A stretch of 64,000 bases of DNA from Cellvibrio zantedeschiae (GCF_014652535.1 NZ_BMYZ01000001.1:1798001-1862000); one strand, 5' to 3'. Counted from the first letter of the stretch, positions 51,534 through 60,241 are shown. A program made the numbers and translations. The notes: a model not told the origin generated them from the sequence alone.

Positions 51534-52805
51534 ATGTTAAGTTGGGATGAATTCGACTCAGAAGAAGTTGTAAAAGAAGCCGCGAAAGAATCAGCACGCC
51601 AGGAAGCACTCAGTGCCGCTCCCGTAGCGCCTGCACCTGTGCAACAAATCGCGCAGACTGAAGCACCAGCAGCGACTTTTACCGCCAGCGCCAACGAAGA
51701 AGGCATCAGCCCGGAGCTGGCCAAAGCCCGCGCCGCCCTCGCCCAACTTGACCCAACCCCAGGTATCGCCGAATTGGAAATGGGCGCAGCCCGTATCCAG
51801 GTTGATGAAAAGCGCATGATCAACTGCCGCGCTGACCTTAACCAACTCGTACCTTTCAAATACGACTGGGCATGGCAAAAATATTTGGACGGCTGCTCCA
51901 ACCACTGGATGCCACAAGAAGTAAACATGACCGCTGACATCGCTTTGTGGAAAAGCAAAGACGGCCTCACTGAAGACGAACGCCGCGTTGTTATGCGCAG
52001 CCTCGGCTACTTCTCAACCGCCGACTCATTGGTAGCCAACAACTTGGTATTGGCAATTTACCGCTTAATCACCAACCCGGAATGTCGCCAATACATTTTG
52101 CGTCAATCATTCGAAGAAGCGATTCACACCCACGCCTATCAATACTGCATTGAATCTTTGGGCATGGACGAAGGCGAAATCTTCAACATGTACCGCGAAT
52201 TGCCATCCGTTGCTAACAAAGCCGCATGGAGTTTGAAACACACGCAATCACTGAGCGACCCAACCTTCACCACCGGCACACCAGAAACCGATCAAGAATT
52301 GTTGCGCAACCTCGTAGCATTCTACGTAGTGACCGAAGGTATTTTCTTCTACTGCGGATTCAGCCAAATCCTTTCAATGGGCCGCCGCAACAAAATGACC
52401 GGCGTTGCAGAACAATTCCAATATATTTTGCGTGACGAGTCCATGCACTTGAATTTCGGTATCGACGTAATCAACCAAATCAAATTAGAAAACCCACACT
52501 TGTGGACCGCAGAATTCCAACAAGAAGTTATCCAAATGATTTTGGAAGGCACCGAATTGGAAATCCAATATGCCCGCGACTCAATGCCACGCGGCGTACT
52601 CGGCATGAACGCTGCGATGATGGAAGAGTACTTACACTTCATCGCCAACCGCCGCTGCTCACAAGTTGGTTTGAAAGAACAATACCCAGGCGCACAAAAC
52701 CCATTCCCATGGATGAGCGAAATTATGGATTTGCGTAAAGAGAAGAATTTCTTTGAAACGCGCGTGATTGAGTATCAAACAGGTGGTGCGCTTTCTTGGG
52801 ATTAA
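51534..52805 (+). CDS. nrdB: Class Ia ribonucleotide reductase beta subunit
   Basis: A 423-residue NrdB that holds the di-iron tyrosyl radical needed to reduce ribonucleotides to deoxyribonucleotides. The first 90 residues are an Ala/Pro/Gln-rich extension of the kind found in Pseudomonas NrdB; the core starts near [23 protein letters not shown]. Iron ligands include Glu195 and His198 in EEAIHTHAY, with the radical Tyr202 in the same motif, and Asp/Glu/His further on. GAGAGGA lies upstream of the ATG. The partner nrdA is not in the window, so the alpha subunit must be elsewhere or just outside. Regulated by NrdR and probably DnaA as judged from the upstream sites. Confidence 0.95.
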   Translation: MLSWDEFDSEEVVKEAAKESARQEALSAAPVAPAPVQQIAQTEAPAATFTASANEEGISPELAKARAALAQLDPTPGIAELEMGAARIQVDEKRMINCRADLNQLVPFKYDWAWQKYLDGCSNHWMPQEVNMTADIALWKSKDGLTEDERRVVMRSLGYFSTADSLVANNLVLAIYRLITNPECRQYILRQSFEEAIHTHAYQYCIESLGMDEGEIFNMYRELPSVANKAAWSLKHTQSLSDPTFTTGTPETDQELLRNLVAFYVVTEGIFFYCGFSQILSMGRRNKMTGVAEQFQYILRDESMHLNFGIDVINQIKLENPHLWTAEFQQEVIQMILEGTELEIQYARDSMPRGVLGMNAAMMEEYLHFIANRRCSQVGLKEQYPGAQNPFPWMSEIMDLRKEKNFFETRVIEYQTGGALSWD

Positions 52806-53017
52806 TTTTTTAAAAAAATTATTGGCCACAACCTAATTGATTTGGGAGTCGTCATCTTCGCGCAGCGGAGATCCACGAATAGACAAGCCCTGCGACAGCA
52901 GGCAACCAAATGGACAAATATGTTCCGGAGTGAATAACCAAAACCGTTATTGAGTTGTATCAGAGATTTTCTGGTGGGGCTTGGTAGCGGTTTTTTTATC
53001 ATCAAAAAAGGATAAAA

Positions 53018-54286
53018 ATGAACATTATGAACTTATTAAAACAAAAAAAGGATCCTTCTGACGTATTCACACCTCGACAATCAGAGGTGAACGACAATAT
53101 GTACATTCATAGAAATAAAAATGAAAAAAGCATAGTGCGCTGGTTAAAAGAAAATATGCATGGCTTTATTTACGGCGAAAGTGGAAATGGAAAAACTTGG
53201 CTATATAAAAAGGTATTCAATGAAAACAATGTCAATTATGTAATTGCAAACTGTACTCTTGCTTCAAGCAAAGGCTCTTTAAGAAATGAAATTTTCTCAT
53301 CATGCATGCCATCAGCAACATCAATCAAAACAGGCTATAGTGAAACCAAAGAAGCCGGCTTAGATGCAGTTGTTGCAAGTGCGACAATAAATCACGAAGC
53401 GAATTATGAAATTCTTACAGAAGACAAGCTTTTAATCTCATTCAAAGAGCTCTCAAAAAAGGCCGATAAAAATACATTTTCAGTTATTGTTCTAGATAAT
53501 GTAGAAACAATATTTAATAACGCAACTTTAATGGATGAACTAGCCGACATCATTATCTTATTAGATGACTCTAGATATGCTAAATACAAAGTAAAGTTTT
53601 TAATTGTTGGGGTGCCATGCGGAGTTATCGAGTATTTTTCAAAATCGAAAAATAGATCATCAGTTGGAAATAGAATAACAGAGCTTCCATCGGTAACTGG
53701 ATTTTCAATCTTAGAGACCAAGGAAATTGTTAATAAAGGATTTAATGAACACCTAGACTGTGATTTAAGTCAAACGCTAATTGATGGCATAACAGGAAAA
53801 ATTTATGACATTACGTTAGGTGTGCCTCAGCGAGTACATGAGTATTGTTTATCGCTCTATTACGCCCGAGAAGATAATAATGGAAATATTGACGCAAAAA
53901 CTTTAACCGATGCTGATGCTGGATGGCTTCAAAAAGGCCTGCGAGAATCATATGCGGCAATTGAACAGCATTTTTCTGGCAGTGGAGGACAGATAAGGCG
54001 CGGACAGGTTTTATACTCAATAGGAAAGCTGAAAGGGCATCAGTTTAATACGGCTGAAATCGGAGCTCAAATTAGAAAGAATTTTACCTCTGTAGAAATT
54101 AGTGCAGACTCAGGAATTGGATCAATATTATCTAGTTTAACAAAAGGAGATTCTCCCTTACTATCCAAAAACACAACAACAGGTTCCTACAGTGTCATAG
54201 ACCCTCGTACGATAATGTGTTTAAGGCTCATTCTCGAAAAGACTGATGACAATCAGGTAATCAAAAGGGGATTCATCAGAAATTAA
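53018..54286 (+). CDS. Orphan P-loop ATPase (AAA/STAND-like)
   Basis: A 422-residue protein, AT-rich compared with nrdB next door. Walker A is GESGNGKT (residues 53-60), Walker B VIVLD (156-160). An Arg in a GNRITELP segment could be the sensor. The C-terminal 150 residues (QIRRGQVLYSIGKLKGHQFNTAEIGAQIRKN, SSLTKGDSPLLSKN) look like a winged helix for nucleic-acid binding. The overall shape recalls Orc/Cdc6- or STAND-type ATPases. No partner effector gene (nuclease, protease, protein kinase) is adjacent, so a role in defence is only a guess. AAAGGAT lies 5 bp before the ATG. It starts the repeat-rich accessory region. Confidence 0.65.
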   Translation: MNIMNLLKQKKDPSDVFTPRQSEVNDNMYIHRNKNEKSIVRWLKENMHGFIYGESGNGKTWLYKKVFNENNVNYVIANCTLASSKGSLRNEIFSSCMPSATSIKTGYSETKEAGLDAVVASATINHEANYEILTEDKLLISFKELSKKADKNTFSVIVLDNVETIFNNATLMDELADIIILLDDSRYAKYKVKFLIVGVPCGVIEYFSKSKNRSSVGNRITELPSVTGFSILETKEIVNKGFNEHLDCDLSQTLIDGITGKIYDITLGVPQRVHEYCLSLYYAREDNNGNIDAKTLTDADAGWLQKGLRESYAAIEQHFSGSGGQIRRGQVLYSIGKLKGHQFNTAEIGAQIRKNFTSVEISADSGIGSILSSLTKGDSPLLSKNTTTGSYSVIDPRTIMCLRLILEKTDDNQVIKRGFIRN

Positions 54287-54334
54287 AAATCAGTAGGCTG
54301 TAAAGTTAACAAACAGGATCAGAATAAATAATCA

Positions 54335-54533
54335 TGCCTGCCACAGGCCTCACTTTTCTTTGCTTCGCCACAGAAAAGTAAGCAAAAGAAAGGCGACCCG
54401 GCGAATTTCTGACCCTGTGCTTCTCAGGGGCCAACGGGTCGTCTTGGTGTGACATCCCTGTCCCATCAAGACTAAAACGGACGTCCTGTCCGTTTTACCC
54501 TATCACCTTACGATGCTCAGAAAATTCACATGG
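54335..54533 (-). repeat. Mosaic hairpin repeat, copy 1 (reverse orientation)
   Basis: On the minus strand it begins with the AAAACGGAC-AGGAC-GTCCGTTTT hairpin (54474-54496) and ends with the GGGTCGCCTTTC... tail containing GCGAAGCAAAGAAAAG near 54350-54395. The 54431-54533 part is repeated at 55220-55323. It fills the gap between the ATPase and the next gene. Confidence 0.85.
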
Positions 54534-54608
54534 GATTCAACGGAAAAGAGCAAGAGCAAGAAGTCTGGAAAAATAACCTATAAATAATCAGGAAAAGGAA
54601 GTGAAAAG

Positions 54609-55211
54609 ATGAACGAAAACGTAGCCAACATTGAAAACGATACTCTACACGCTGAAGAGCCGATAGAAATTACAAAAGGAGGGATTAGCAATGAATTTTA
54701 TATTGTCTCCAAAAAGAAGTTTATATGGCTTTACTTCAGCACTTTTGGATTTTATTCAATATATTGGTTTTTCAAAAACTGGATACTTCAAAAAAAATTC
54801 CATAATGAAACTTATTGGCCAGCAATGCGTGGTTTGTTTTATATATTTTTTACGCATTCGCTATTTAGACAAGTAGATAGAAAACTAAAAAATTCTGATA
54901 AAAAATATATCTGGGACCACGGCGGTATTGCTACACAAATAGTAATGCTAACTCTTGCCTCTAACCTATTGGGCAGGCTGGCAAGTAAATACATGGGCTC
55001 ACCTTACACCGATATAGGCTCCATCGCGCTTGCAGCCGTTATGGGAGTACTGCTGCTTAGAGTTCAAATGGCTACTAACCTGGCGTGCAACGATTCTGAA
55101 GGCGAATCTAATAACAAGCTTTCTGCACTCAATATATTTTGGATTGTTATAGGGGGGATTTTTACGCTTCTTGCGATCTTAGGCATTTTCTTTACAGATG
55201 CTGACACCTAG
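54609..55211 (+). CDS. Membrane protein with four helices, DUF4234-like N-terminus
   Basis: A 200-residue protein. FYIVSKKKFIWLYFSTFGFYSIYWFFKNW (residues 30-58) resembles DUF4234-type small membrane proteins. Helices near 37-55, 110-125, 135-155 and 172-195. A central KYIWDHGG segment is polar. Function unknown. AAGGAAG lies 8 bp before the ATG. Same strand and spacing as the RDD gene after it, with a repeat between. Confidence 0.6.
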   Translation: MNENVANIENDTLHAEEPIEITKGGISNEFYIVSKKKFIWLYFSTFGFYSIYWFFKNWILQKKFHNETYWPAMRGLFYIFFTHSLFRQVDRKLKNSDKKYIWDHGGIATQIVMLTLASNLLGRLASKYMGSPYTDIGSIALAAVMGVLLLRVQMATNLACNDSEGESNNKLSALNIFWIVIGGIFTLLAILGIFFTDADT

Positions 55212-55219
55212 AGTTAGTA

Positions 55220-55323
55220 CCAACGAGTCGCCTTGATGTGAGATCCCTATACCATCAAGACTAAAACGGACGTCCTGTCCGTTTTACCTTACCACCTTGC
55301 GATGCTCAGGGAATTCACATGGG
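55220..55323 (-). repeat. Mosaic hairpin repeat, copy 2 (reverse orientation)
   Basis: It matches 54431-54533 in most positions, including the hairpin with arms TAAAACGGAC and GTCCGTTTTA (55262-55286) and the end TTCACATGGG. It lies between the membrane protein gene and the RDD gene. Confidence 0.85.
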
Positions 55324-55368
55324 TAAAAAAATCAACATAGAAATCACAATGGAAAAAAAGGATTAAAC

Positions 55369-55866
55369 ATGAATGACAATAATCAATTACCACAAAGCTC
55401 CGAATCTAACGAAGAAATAAAAGAATCTGGCGCTCTTGCTTCGCGCTGGGATCGTTTGGGAGCAGCAATCATTGATGCAATTATAGGCATGTGCGTTATG
55501 TTACCGCTTATGTATTTTTCTGGTGGGCTAGAAGGTATCAGCAAAGGAATAGAACAACCGATAGAATACAAATTAATTATGAACATAGTCGGGATAATAG
55601 TTTTCGTTATGCTCCATGGAGCGTTATTGGCAACAAAAGGACAAACCATTGGCAAAAAAATAATTGGGATCAAAATAGTTGATCTAAATGGAGACCTACC
55701 AAAAATACAAACACATTTGCTAAAGCGATACGCGGTGTACTTTATTCTAGGCTTAATCCCTACAGTCGGTGCATTTTTATCTTTTTTAAATATTTTATTT
55801 ATCTTTGGAAAAGAAAAGCGTTGCGTTCATGACTATATTGCTGGAACAAAAGTAGTAAATAGCTAA
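55369..55866 (+). CDS. RDD family membrane protein
   Basis: A 165-residue protein with an RDD domain: ASRWDRLGAAIIDAII (the Arg-Asp motif), a second helix LIMNIVGIIVFVMLHGALLA, TIGKKIIGIKIVDLNGDLP, and a third helix pair near residues 120-150 ending RCVHDYIAGTKVV. RDD proteins are small inner-membrane proteins, some linked to cation/proton exchange; the exact role here is unknown. AAAGGAT precedes the ATG. Confidence 0.8.
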   Translation: MNDNNQLPQSSESNEEIKESGALASRWDRLGAAIIDAIIGMCVMLPLMYFSGGLEGISKGIEQPIEYKLIMNIVGIIVFVMLHGALLATKGQTIGKKIIGIKIVDLNGDLPKIQTHLLKRYAVYFILGLIPTVGAFLSFLNILFIFGKEKRCVHDYIAGTKVVNS

Positions 55867-55878
55867 TCGGTCAATCAT

Positions 55879-55951
55879 ACGTCATTGAAGTGATAACGGA
55901 CGTCCTGTCCGTTTTACCCTATCACCTTGCGATGTTTAGAAAATTTACATG
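55879..55951 (-). repeat. Mosaic hairpin repeat, copy 3, decayed (reverse orientation)
   Basis: It keeps AACGGAC-GTCCT-GTCCGTT (55895-55913) but the outer arm is mutated, as in an older copy. It is followed directly by the forward repeat at 55987. Confidence 0.7.
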
Positions 55952-55986
55952 GAATTGAACAGCGGGTGCCAATAAAGAATATTTTT

Positions 55987-56207
55987 TGCTTTTGCCTTTA
56001 ACCACCCCTTATGAGTTCGCCGAGCACTGGAAGAAAATTGCCGGAAAACGGACACGACGTCCGTTTTAGTGACTACGCGGCAGGACGCCGCGTCGGAACG
56101 ACGGCTATTTTCTGAAGCGCGCAGGAAACACGAACGAGTGGGTCGCCTTTCTTTTGGTTACTTTACTTTGGCGAAGCAAAGAAAAGTAACTCGCCAGCAG
56201 GCGAAAC
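55987..56207 (+). repeat. Mosaic hairpin repeat, copy 4 (forward orientation)
   Basis: Order of hairpins: AAAACGGAC-ACGAC-GTCCGTTTT (56045-56067), ACGCGGC-AGGAC-GCCGCGT (56075-56093), a long arm pair GTTACTTT...AAAGTAAC (56157-56190) and TCGCC-AGCA-GGCGA (56191-56204). It ends 40 bp before the next gene's ATG. Confidence 0.88.
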
Positions 56208-56246
56208 TGAACATAGAAAATGATTAACCAATTTAAGGAAAATGCA

Positions 56247-56954
56247 ATGAAAAAGCTATTAACCTCAATATTCTTGCTATTTATTAGTTCACAACTGGCT
56301 GTCGCTGAACTAGATAAGAATTATCTAGTTCAAATAGATAAAATGGTTGCCGAAAATCAGTATGAAAAAGCTTTAGATGCCTTTAGATACTATTTTAAAG
56401 AATCAAGAAAAGAGAGCAGCTTAGGAGCAGTTCGATTATCGTTTTGTTTATCTGCTTGGGTTTCACTGGGAAAGATTTATCCTCCGGCAATGAGCGAACT
56501 CATTTTAATGTCAAATGAGCGCAGGAACCTTTTGTTAGCTGGCAAAGGGAATTCCGAGACCTTTCAGGAATACAATGCTATCAATCGCTATATAGAAAAG
56601 GATAACGAAACATTAGCAACTTTCATCGCCATAGAGAAGGATTTCCCACAGCAAGCAGCCTCATACCATTTTTTTGCTAAAGACCTCATCATCAATGCCA
56701 AACAGTACGACTTAGCGAAAAAGTATATTGATCCTATATATGAATTTGAAAACTTAAGATTTCTCAGAGAATCAGAATTAAGCTCTTCAAGAAAAAGTAA
56801 ATATGCGTTTGCAAATAGTCAAAGCGACGTAGTCTTCGAAAAAAATGTTAGCGAACTTATTGAGCTGGCAAATAAAATTGGAATGAAAGACGCCGCCGAC
56901 GATATTAAGCGCCGTTACGCTAACTACATTAGTTTAAGCCCACTAAAAAAATAG
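56247..56954 (+). CDS. Exported helical protein of unknown function
   Basis: A 235-residue protein from the ATG at 56247 (AAGGAAAATG upstream); an upstream in-frame start lacks a ribosome site. Signal peptide ends near AVA-EL (residue 21). The rest is helical and charged (DKMVAENQYEKALDAFRYYFKESRKES resembles one TPR-like hairpin). No family recognised. It sits in the repeat-rich region between copies 4 and 5. Confidence 0.6.
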   Translation: MKKLLTSIFLLFISSQLAVAELDKNYLVQIDKMVAENQYEKALDAFRYYFKESRKESSLGAVRLSFCLSAWVSLGKIYPPAMSELILMSNERRNLLLAGKGNSETFQEYNAINRYIEKDNETLATFIAIEKDFPQQAASYHFFAKDLIINAKQYDLAKKYIDPIYEFENLRFLRESELSSSRKSKYAFANSQSDVVFEKNVSELIELANKIGMKDAADDIKRRYANYISLSPLKK

Positions 56955-56980
56955 GACGCATCACGTCAAGAAAATATTTT

Positions 56981-57200
56981 TGCTTTTGCTTTTAACAATC
57001 CCTATGAGTTCGCCGAGCACTGGAAGAAAAGTCATTCAGACCGTCCATGGCCTTTACTCTTCGAGCAGCTTCGCTGTGCAAAAATGCTCCTGCAGTTTGT
57101 GGCGAAGCACGACTGCATGGATGAAGTGGTACGGCACCCCGAAGGTAGAGCAATGCAGGAGCAATTGCCGAAAGGAAAGTAACTCGCCAACAGGCGAAAC
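56981..57200 (+). repeat. Mosaic hairpin repeat, copy 5 (forward orientation, different middle)
   Basis: It shares the 5' end (TGCTTTTGCTTTTAAC then GAGTTCGCCGAGCACTGG) and 3' end (AAGTAACTCGCC-AACA-GGCGAAAC) with copies 4 and 7, but has a different centre. It includes the hairpin GCAAT-GCAGGAGCA-ATTGC (57150-57168). Confidence 0.85.
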
Positions 57201-57236
57201 CAATCACGAAATAAAAACCTCAAAAAGGAAGTCAAA

Positions 57237-58052
57237 ATGTTCAAGCTAATAACAATCCTGGCATTCGCGATCACCCTGTCCTCATGCGCAACCAACACAA
57301 CTAAAACCAAAGAAAAGGATGAAGATCTCTCCTCCGCACTTACCGGCCTTTTTGGCGAACCGAAAAAAGTAGACGAAAAGAAACTGGAAAAATTTCCCTT
57401 AGGTTCCGAGAAAAATCCTGTTCGAGTGGCTGGCCCCGGAGGACAACGCGATTACCTTTCCCGCTTGGTGTGCGACAACAACGAGCCCGTATCAGCGTTT
57501 GAACGTATGGGAAGCGCAGGAATGAGCCCCTTTGGATCTATAATGGATATCTACGAAGTTATCTGCGATACAAATAAGGGGGTTGTTAAACATTCCGTTT
57601 ATCTTGATATGTACCACGGAGATTACGACGAAACGCGACCAGCAGTAGGCTTTATTGCATTGAAACCCAACTGTTGGATCCCCATAAAAAAAGCAATTGA
57701 ATTTAGAGAACAGAAAAATTTCAATGCTGCATTGGAGCAAATTGAATTACACAATCAATGCGATACATCCAAAGAGCGCATGTCTTACTATTATCACCTT
57801 GGATGGACTTATGCGGAAATGGGCGAATTTATAAAAGCAATTGATGCTTATTCGGAAGGTTTAAAAACACAACCCAACTACCCCTTCGCTTACTGGCGCA
57901 GAGGTTTGGCTTATGAAAAATTTGGCAAAGCAGTTGAAGCACAAGCAGATTACAAAAAGGCGTACGAAGTGGGAATGGAAGGGAATCCTGAAAAATTTAA
58001 AGAATTTCTAAATCAAAACCCAGATATAGCCAAAAAACTTATGCCACAATAA
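57237..58052 (+). CDS. TPR-containing lipoprotein
   Basis: A 271-residue lipoprotein (lipobox LSSC, Cys17). The middle part has a few conserved-looking segments (CWIPIKKAIEFREQKN) and the C-terminal 120 residues hold about three TPR hairpins (YYYHLGWTYAEMGEFIKAIDAYSEGLKTQPNYPFAYWRRGLAYEKFGKAVEAQADYKKAYEVG). TPR lipoproteins act in envelope assembly or protein binding. Role unknown. Start at 57237 follows GGAAGTC with a 5-bp gap. Confidence 0.8.
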   Translation: MFKLITILAFAITLSSCATNTTKTKEKDEDLSSALTGLFGEPKKVDEKKLEKFPLGSEKNPVRVAGPGGQRDYLSRLVCDNNEPVSAFERMGSAGMSPFGSIMDIYEVICDTNKGVVKHSVYLDMYHGDYDETRPAVGFIALKPNCWIPIKKAIEFREQKNFNAALEQIELHNQCDTSKERMSYYYHLGWTYAEMGEFIKAIDAYSEGLKTQPNYPFAYWRRGLAYEKFGKAVEAQADYKKAYEVGMEGNPEKFKEFLNQNPDIAKKLMPQ

Positions 58053-58077
58053 ATAAATGTGATCAGCCTGTGACTGA

Positions 58078-58150
58078 CTCATCAAGACTAAAACGGACGT
58101 CCCGTCCGTTTTACCCTATTTCCTTGCGATGCTCGGGAAATTCACATGGG
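58078..58150 (-). repeat. Mosaic hairpin repeat, copy 6 (reverse orientation)
   Basis: Hairpin arms TAAAACGGAC and GTCCGTTTTA at 58089-58113 with loop GTCCC; the end TTCACATGGG is shared with copies 1 and 2. Confidence 0.85.
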
Positions 58151-58248
58151 AAATAGCAACATTGTGAGCACCACCTTGACATGGTGAGGGTCAAAACTAA
58201 TAAGGCATGAAGATTGAGCTGCGGGTACTCATAGCCGATAAATATTTG

Positions 58249-58515
58249 TGCTTGTGCTTTTAACATCCCTTACGAGTTCGCCGAGCACTGGAAGAAAATC
58301 GCCGGAAAACGGACACGACGTCCGTTTTAGTGACTACGCGGCAGGACGCCGCGTCGGAACGACGGCCATTTTCTGAAGCGCGCACGACTGCATGGATGCA
58401 GGAGGTAGAGCAACGCAGGAGCAGTTGCCGAGGAAACACGAACGAGTGGGTCGCCTTTCTTTTGGTTACTTTACTTTGGCGAAGCAAAGAAAAGTAACTC
58501 GCCAGCAGGCGAAAC
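58249..58515 (+). repeat. Mosaic hairpin repeat, copy 7 (forward orientation, longest)
   Basis: It matches copy 4 but has an extra module of about 47 bp at 58384-58430 with GCAAC-GCAGGAGCA-GTTGC (58410-58428). The module is also in copy 5 with a compensatory C-G to T-A change in the stem. It ends 26 bp before the HAD gene ATG. Confidence 0.88.
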
Positions 58516-58540
58516 CTACAAACAAACAAAACTAAATATC

Positions 58541-59167
58541 ATGAAATACAAACTCGCCATATTCGACTTCGATGGAACTCTTGCAGATTCCTTTCCATTT
58601 TTTGTAAGCGTATTTAACCAGCTTGCTGATGAATACGATTTTAAAAAGATTGATGCTGCTTCCGTAGATCAATATAGGCATTACAACGCCAAACAAATGA
58701 TGGAAATTGTTGGCTTGCCGAAGTGGAAGCTGCCAATGGTGGGGAAACGCTTTATGTCCTTGATGAAAGACAACGCAAACTCCATTCAATTATTTGACGG
58801 CATTAGTGAAACCCTGGAATACCTTGTTGAACACCATGTTCTGGTAGCTGTTGTTTCGTCTAACTCTTATGAAAACCTTAGCCATATTCTCGGCGATAAG
58901 CTTTCACAGCTCGTTACGAGTTTTGATTGTGGTATGTCTATATTCGGCAAAGCCGCGCGCTTGGAAAAAGTACTCAAGCAAAATAAGCTTACAGCTTCTG
59001 ATGCTATTTATATTGGCGATCAAGTTACCGACCTTGAAGCCGCGCACAAAAAATCAATCGCTTTTGGTGCTGTGGCATGGGGTTATGCGTCAATCGAAAG
59101 TTTAGCGGCCCATAGCCCCGCAGAGATATTTCAAACACCCTACGACATAAAACGAATCGTAAATTAA
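58541..59167 (+). CDS. HAD-family phosphatase (phosphoglycolate phosphatase-like)
   Basis: A 208-residue HAD hydrolase. Motif I DFDGTLADS (Asp9, Asp11), motif II VVSSNS, motif III Lys in KAARLEKV region and motif IV YIGDQVTDLEAA. The cap domain (residues 15-85) is of the C1 type, as in Gph. It hydrolyses a phosphate ester or acts on a phosphonate; substrate not known. The start follows the repeat with only a weak ribosome site. Confidence 0.85.
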   Translation: MKYKLAIFDFDGTLADSFPFFVSVFNQLADEYDFKKIDAASVDQYRHYNAKQMMEIVGLPKWKLPMVGKRFMSLMKDNANSIQLFDGISETLEYLVEHHVLVAVVSSNSYENLSHILGDKLSQLVTSFDCGMSIFGKAARLEKVLKQNKLTASDAIYIGDQVTDLEAAHKKSIAFGAVAWGYASIESLAAHSPAEIFQTPYDIKRIVN

Positions 59168-59225
59168 CGCGCCCATCTCAACAAAAGTGATCCACATGAA
59201 TTATTTACGGTTGATCAAGGCCTGC

Positions 59226-59239
59226 GTGTGTTAGCGCAC
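59226..59239. promoter_or_regulatory. Operator-like inverted repeat GTGTG-TTAG-CGCAC
   Basis: An exact match to GTRYG-N4-CRYAC, 63 bp upstream of the metallopeptidase start. Confidence 0.55.
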
Positions 59240-59302
59240 TCCCTATAGACGCGCCACACGTATAATGATGACATTTTCATTCTGACAGCGGGGGCAAGAA
59301 TC

Positions 59303-60187
59303 ATGGATTGGAAAGGCGGAAGACGCAGCAGCAATATTGACGACCAACGTAACTCACCGCTTGCGGCTGGCGCGGGAGGCATAGGTATTTTGCTTCGTTT
59401 CTTACCCTATTTGATTGGAACTAAAGTAGGCCGAATTATCCTTGTCGTTGGCGGTTTAACCTATTTTGGCGCGCGCATGCTTGGTATAGATATGCTGCAA
59501 ATAATGAGCGGAGCACCTGCTGCTGCCCCCACGCAAGCCTTAAGCGCTAAAGATCAGGAATTGGCAGATTTTGTGTCCGTTACTTTGGCAAGCACCGAAG
59601 ATGCCTGGAAATCTGAATTCCAGAAAGCCGGAAAAACTTATCAGGAACCGGTATTGGTACTTTTCAGGCACAGAGTTAATTCCGCTTGCGGTTTGGCGCA
59701 ATCTGCTACGGGGCCATTTTATTGCCCAGCCGACAATAAGCTTTACATCGATTTAAGTTTCTATGAAGACATGAAAACAAGATTGGGAGCACCAGGAGAT
59801 TTTGCACAAGCCTATGTTATTGCGCATGAGGTAGGTCATCACGTTCAAAATTTACTAGGGATTGCGGCAAAAGTCAGTAACGCGCAACGCACATCATCAC
59901 CCAATGTGGCGAATGCATTATCCGTGAAAATGGAACTACAAGCTGATTGCTTAGCCGGTATATGGGGTCACTATGCGGACCGCGAGCGAGGCATTATTGA
60001 AGCAGGCGATATAGACGAAGCCTTAAATGCTGCCGCTGCAATTGGCGATGATCGCCTGCAAGAACAGGCGACAGGTACGGTTAGGCCAGAAAAATTTACG
60101 CACGGAACATCCAAGCAAAGAGCTGAGTGGTTTAATCGCGGATTCCAAAGTGGTTCATTTGAAAACTGCAATACATTTACTAACTAA
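59303..60187 (+). CDS. Neutral zinc metallopeptidase, YpfJ family
   Basis: A 294-residue protein with a membrane helix near residues 30-60. The peptidase part has the zinc motif HEVGHH (175-180) and the downstream ELQADCLAG, giving the second set of ligands. This is the YpfJ (KPN_02809-like) family; the substrate is not known. It is usually anchored in the inner membrane with the active site outside. The N-terminal RSSNIDDQR start is the family norm. An operator-like repeat lies upstream. Confidence 0.9.
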   Translation: MDWKGGRRSSNIDDQRNSPLAAGAGGIGILLRFLPYLIGTKVGRIILVVGGLTYFGARMLGIDMLQIMSGAPAAAPTQALSAKDQELADFVSVTLASTEDAWKSEFQKAGKTYQEPVLVLFRHRVNSACGLAQSATGPFYCPADNKLYIDLSFYEDMKTRLGAPGDFAQAYVIAHEVGHHVQNLLGIAAKVSNAQRTSSPNVANALSVKMELQADCLAGIWGHYADRERGIIEAGDIDEALNAAAAIGDDRLQEQATGTVRPEKFTHGTSKQRAEWFNRGFQSGSFENCNTFTN

Positions 60188-60200
60188 ATCACCTCAATAT

Positions 60201-60241
60201 TTTACCAGCGCATGAATCACTGCAATTCATGCGCTGGTAAA
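60201..60241 (+). terminator. Long stem-loop after the metallopeptidase gene
   Basis: A 17-bp perfect stem (TTTACCAGCGCATGAAT and its complement) with a 7-nt loop, 14 bp after the stop. No T run follows, so it may act as a terminator or RNA end-protection element. Confidence 0.6.

Noticed and set aside
54335-58515. CRISPR array or integron cassette array
   Set aside because: The repeats are irregularly spaced by full genes, not by uniform short spacers. They are in both orientations. They lack attC ends (RYYYAAC/GTTRRRY), and no integrase or Cas gene is present.
56992-58529. Minus-strand ORFs at 56992-57310 and 58260-58529
   Set aside because: They lie over the palindromic repeats and have Ser/Arg-rich repeat-driven composition. 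They are most likely artefacts of the repeat.
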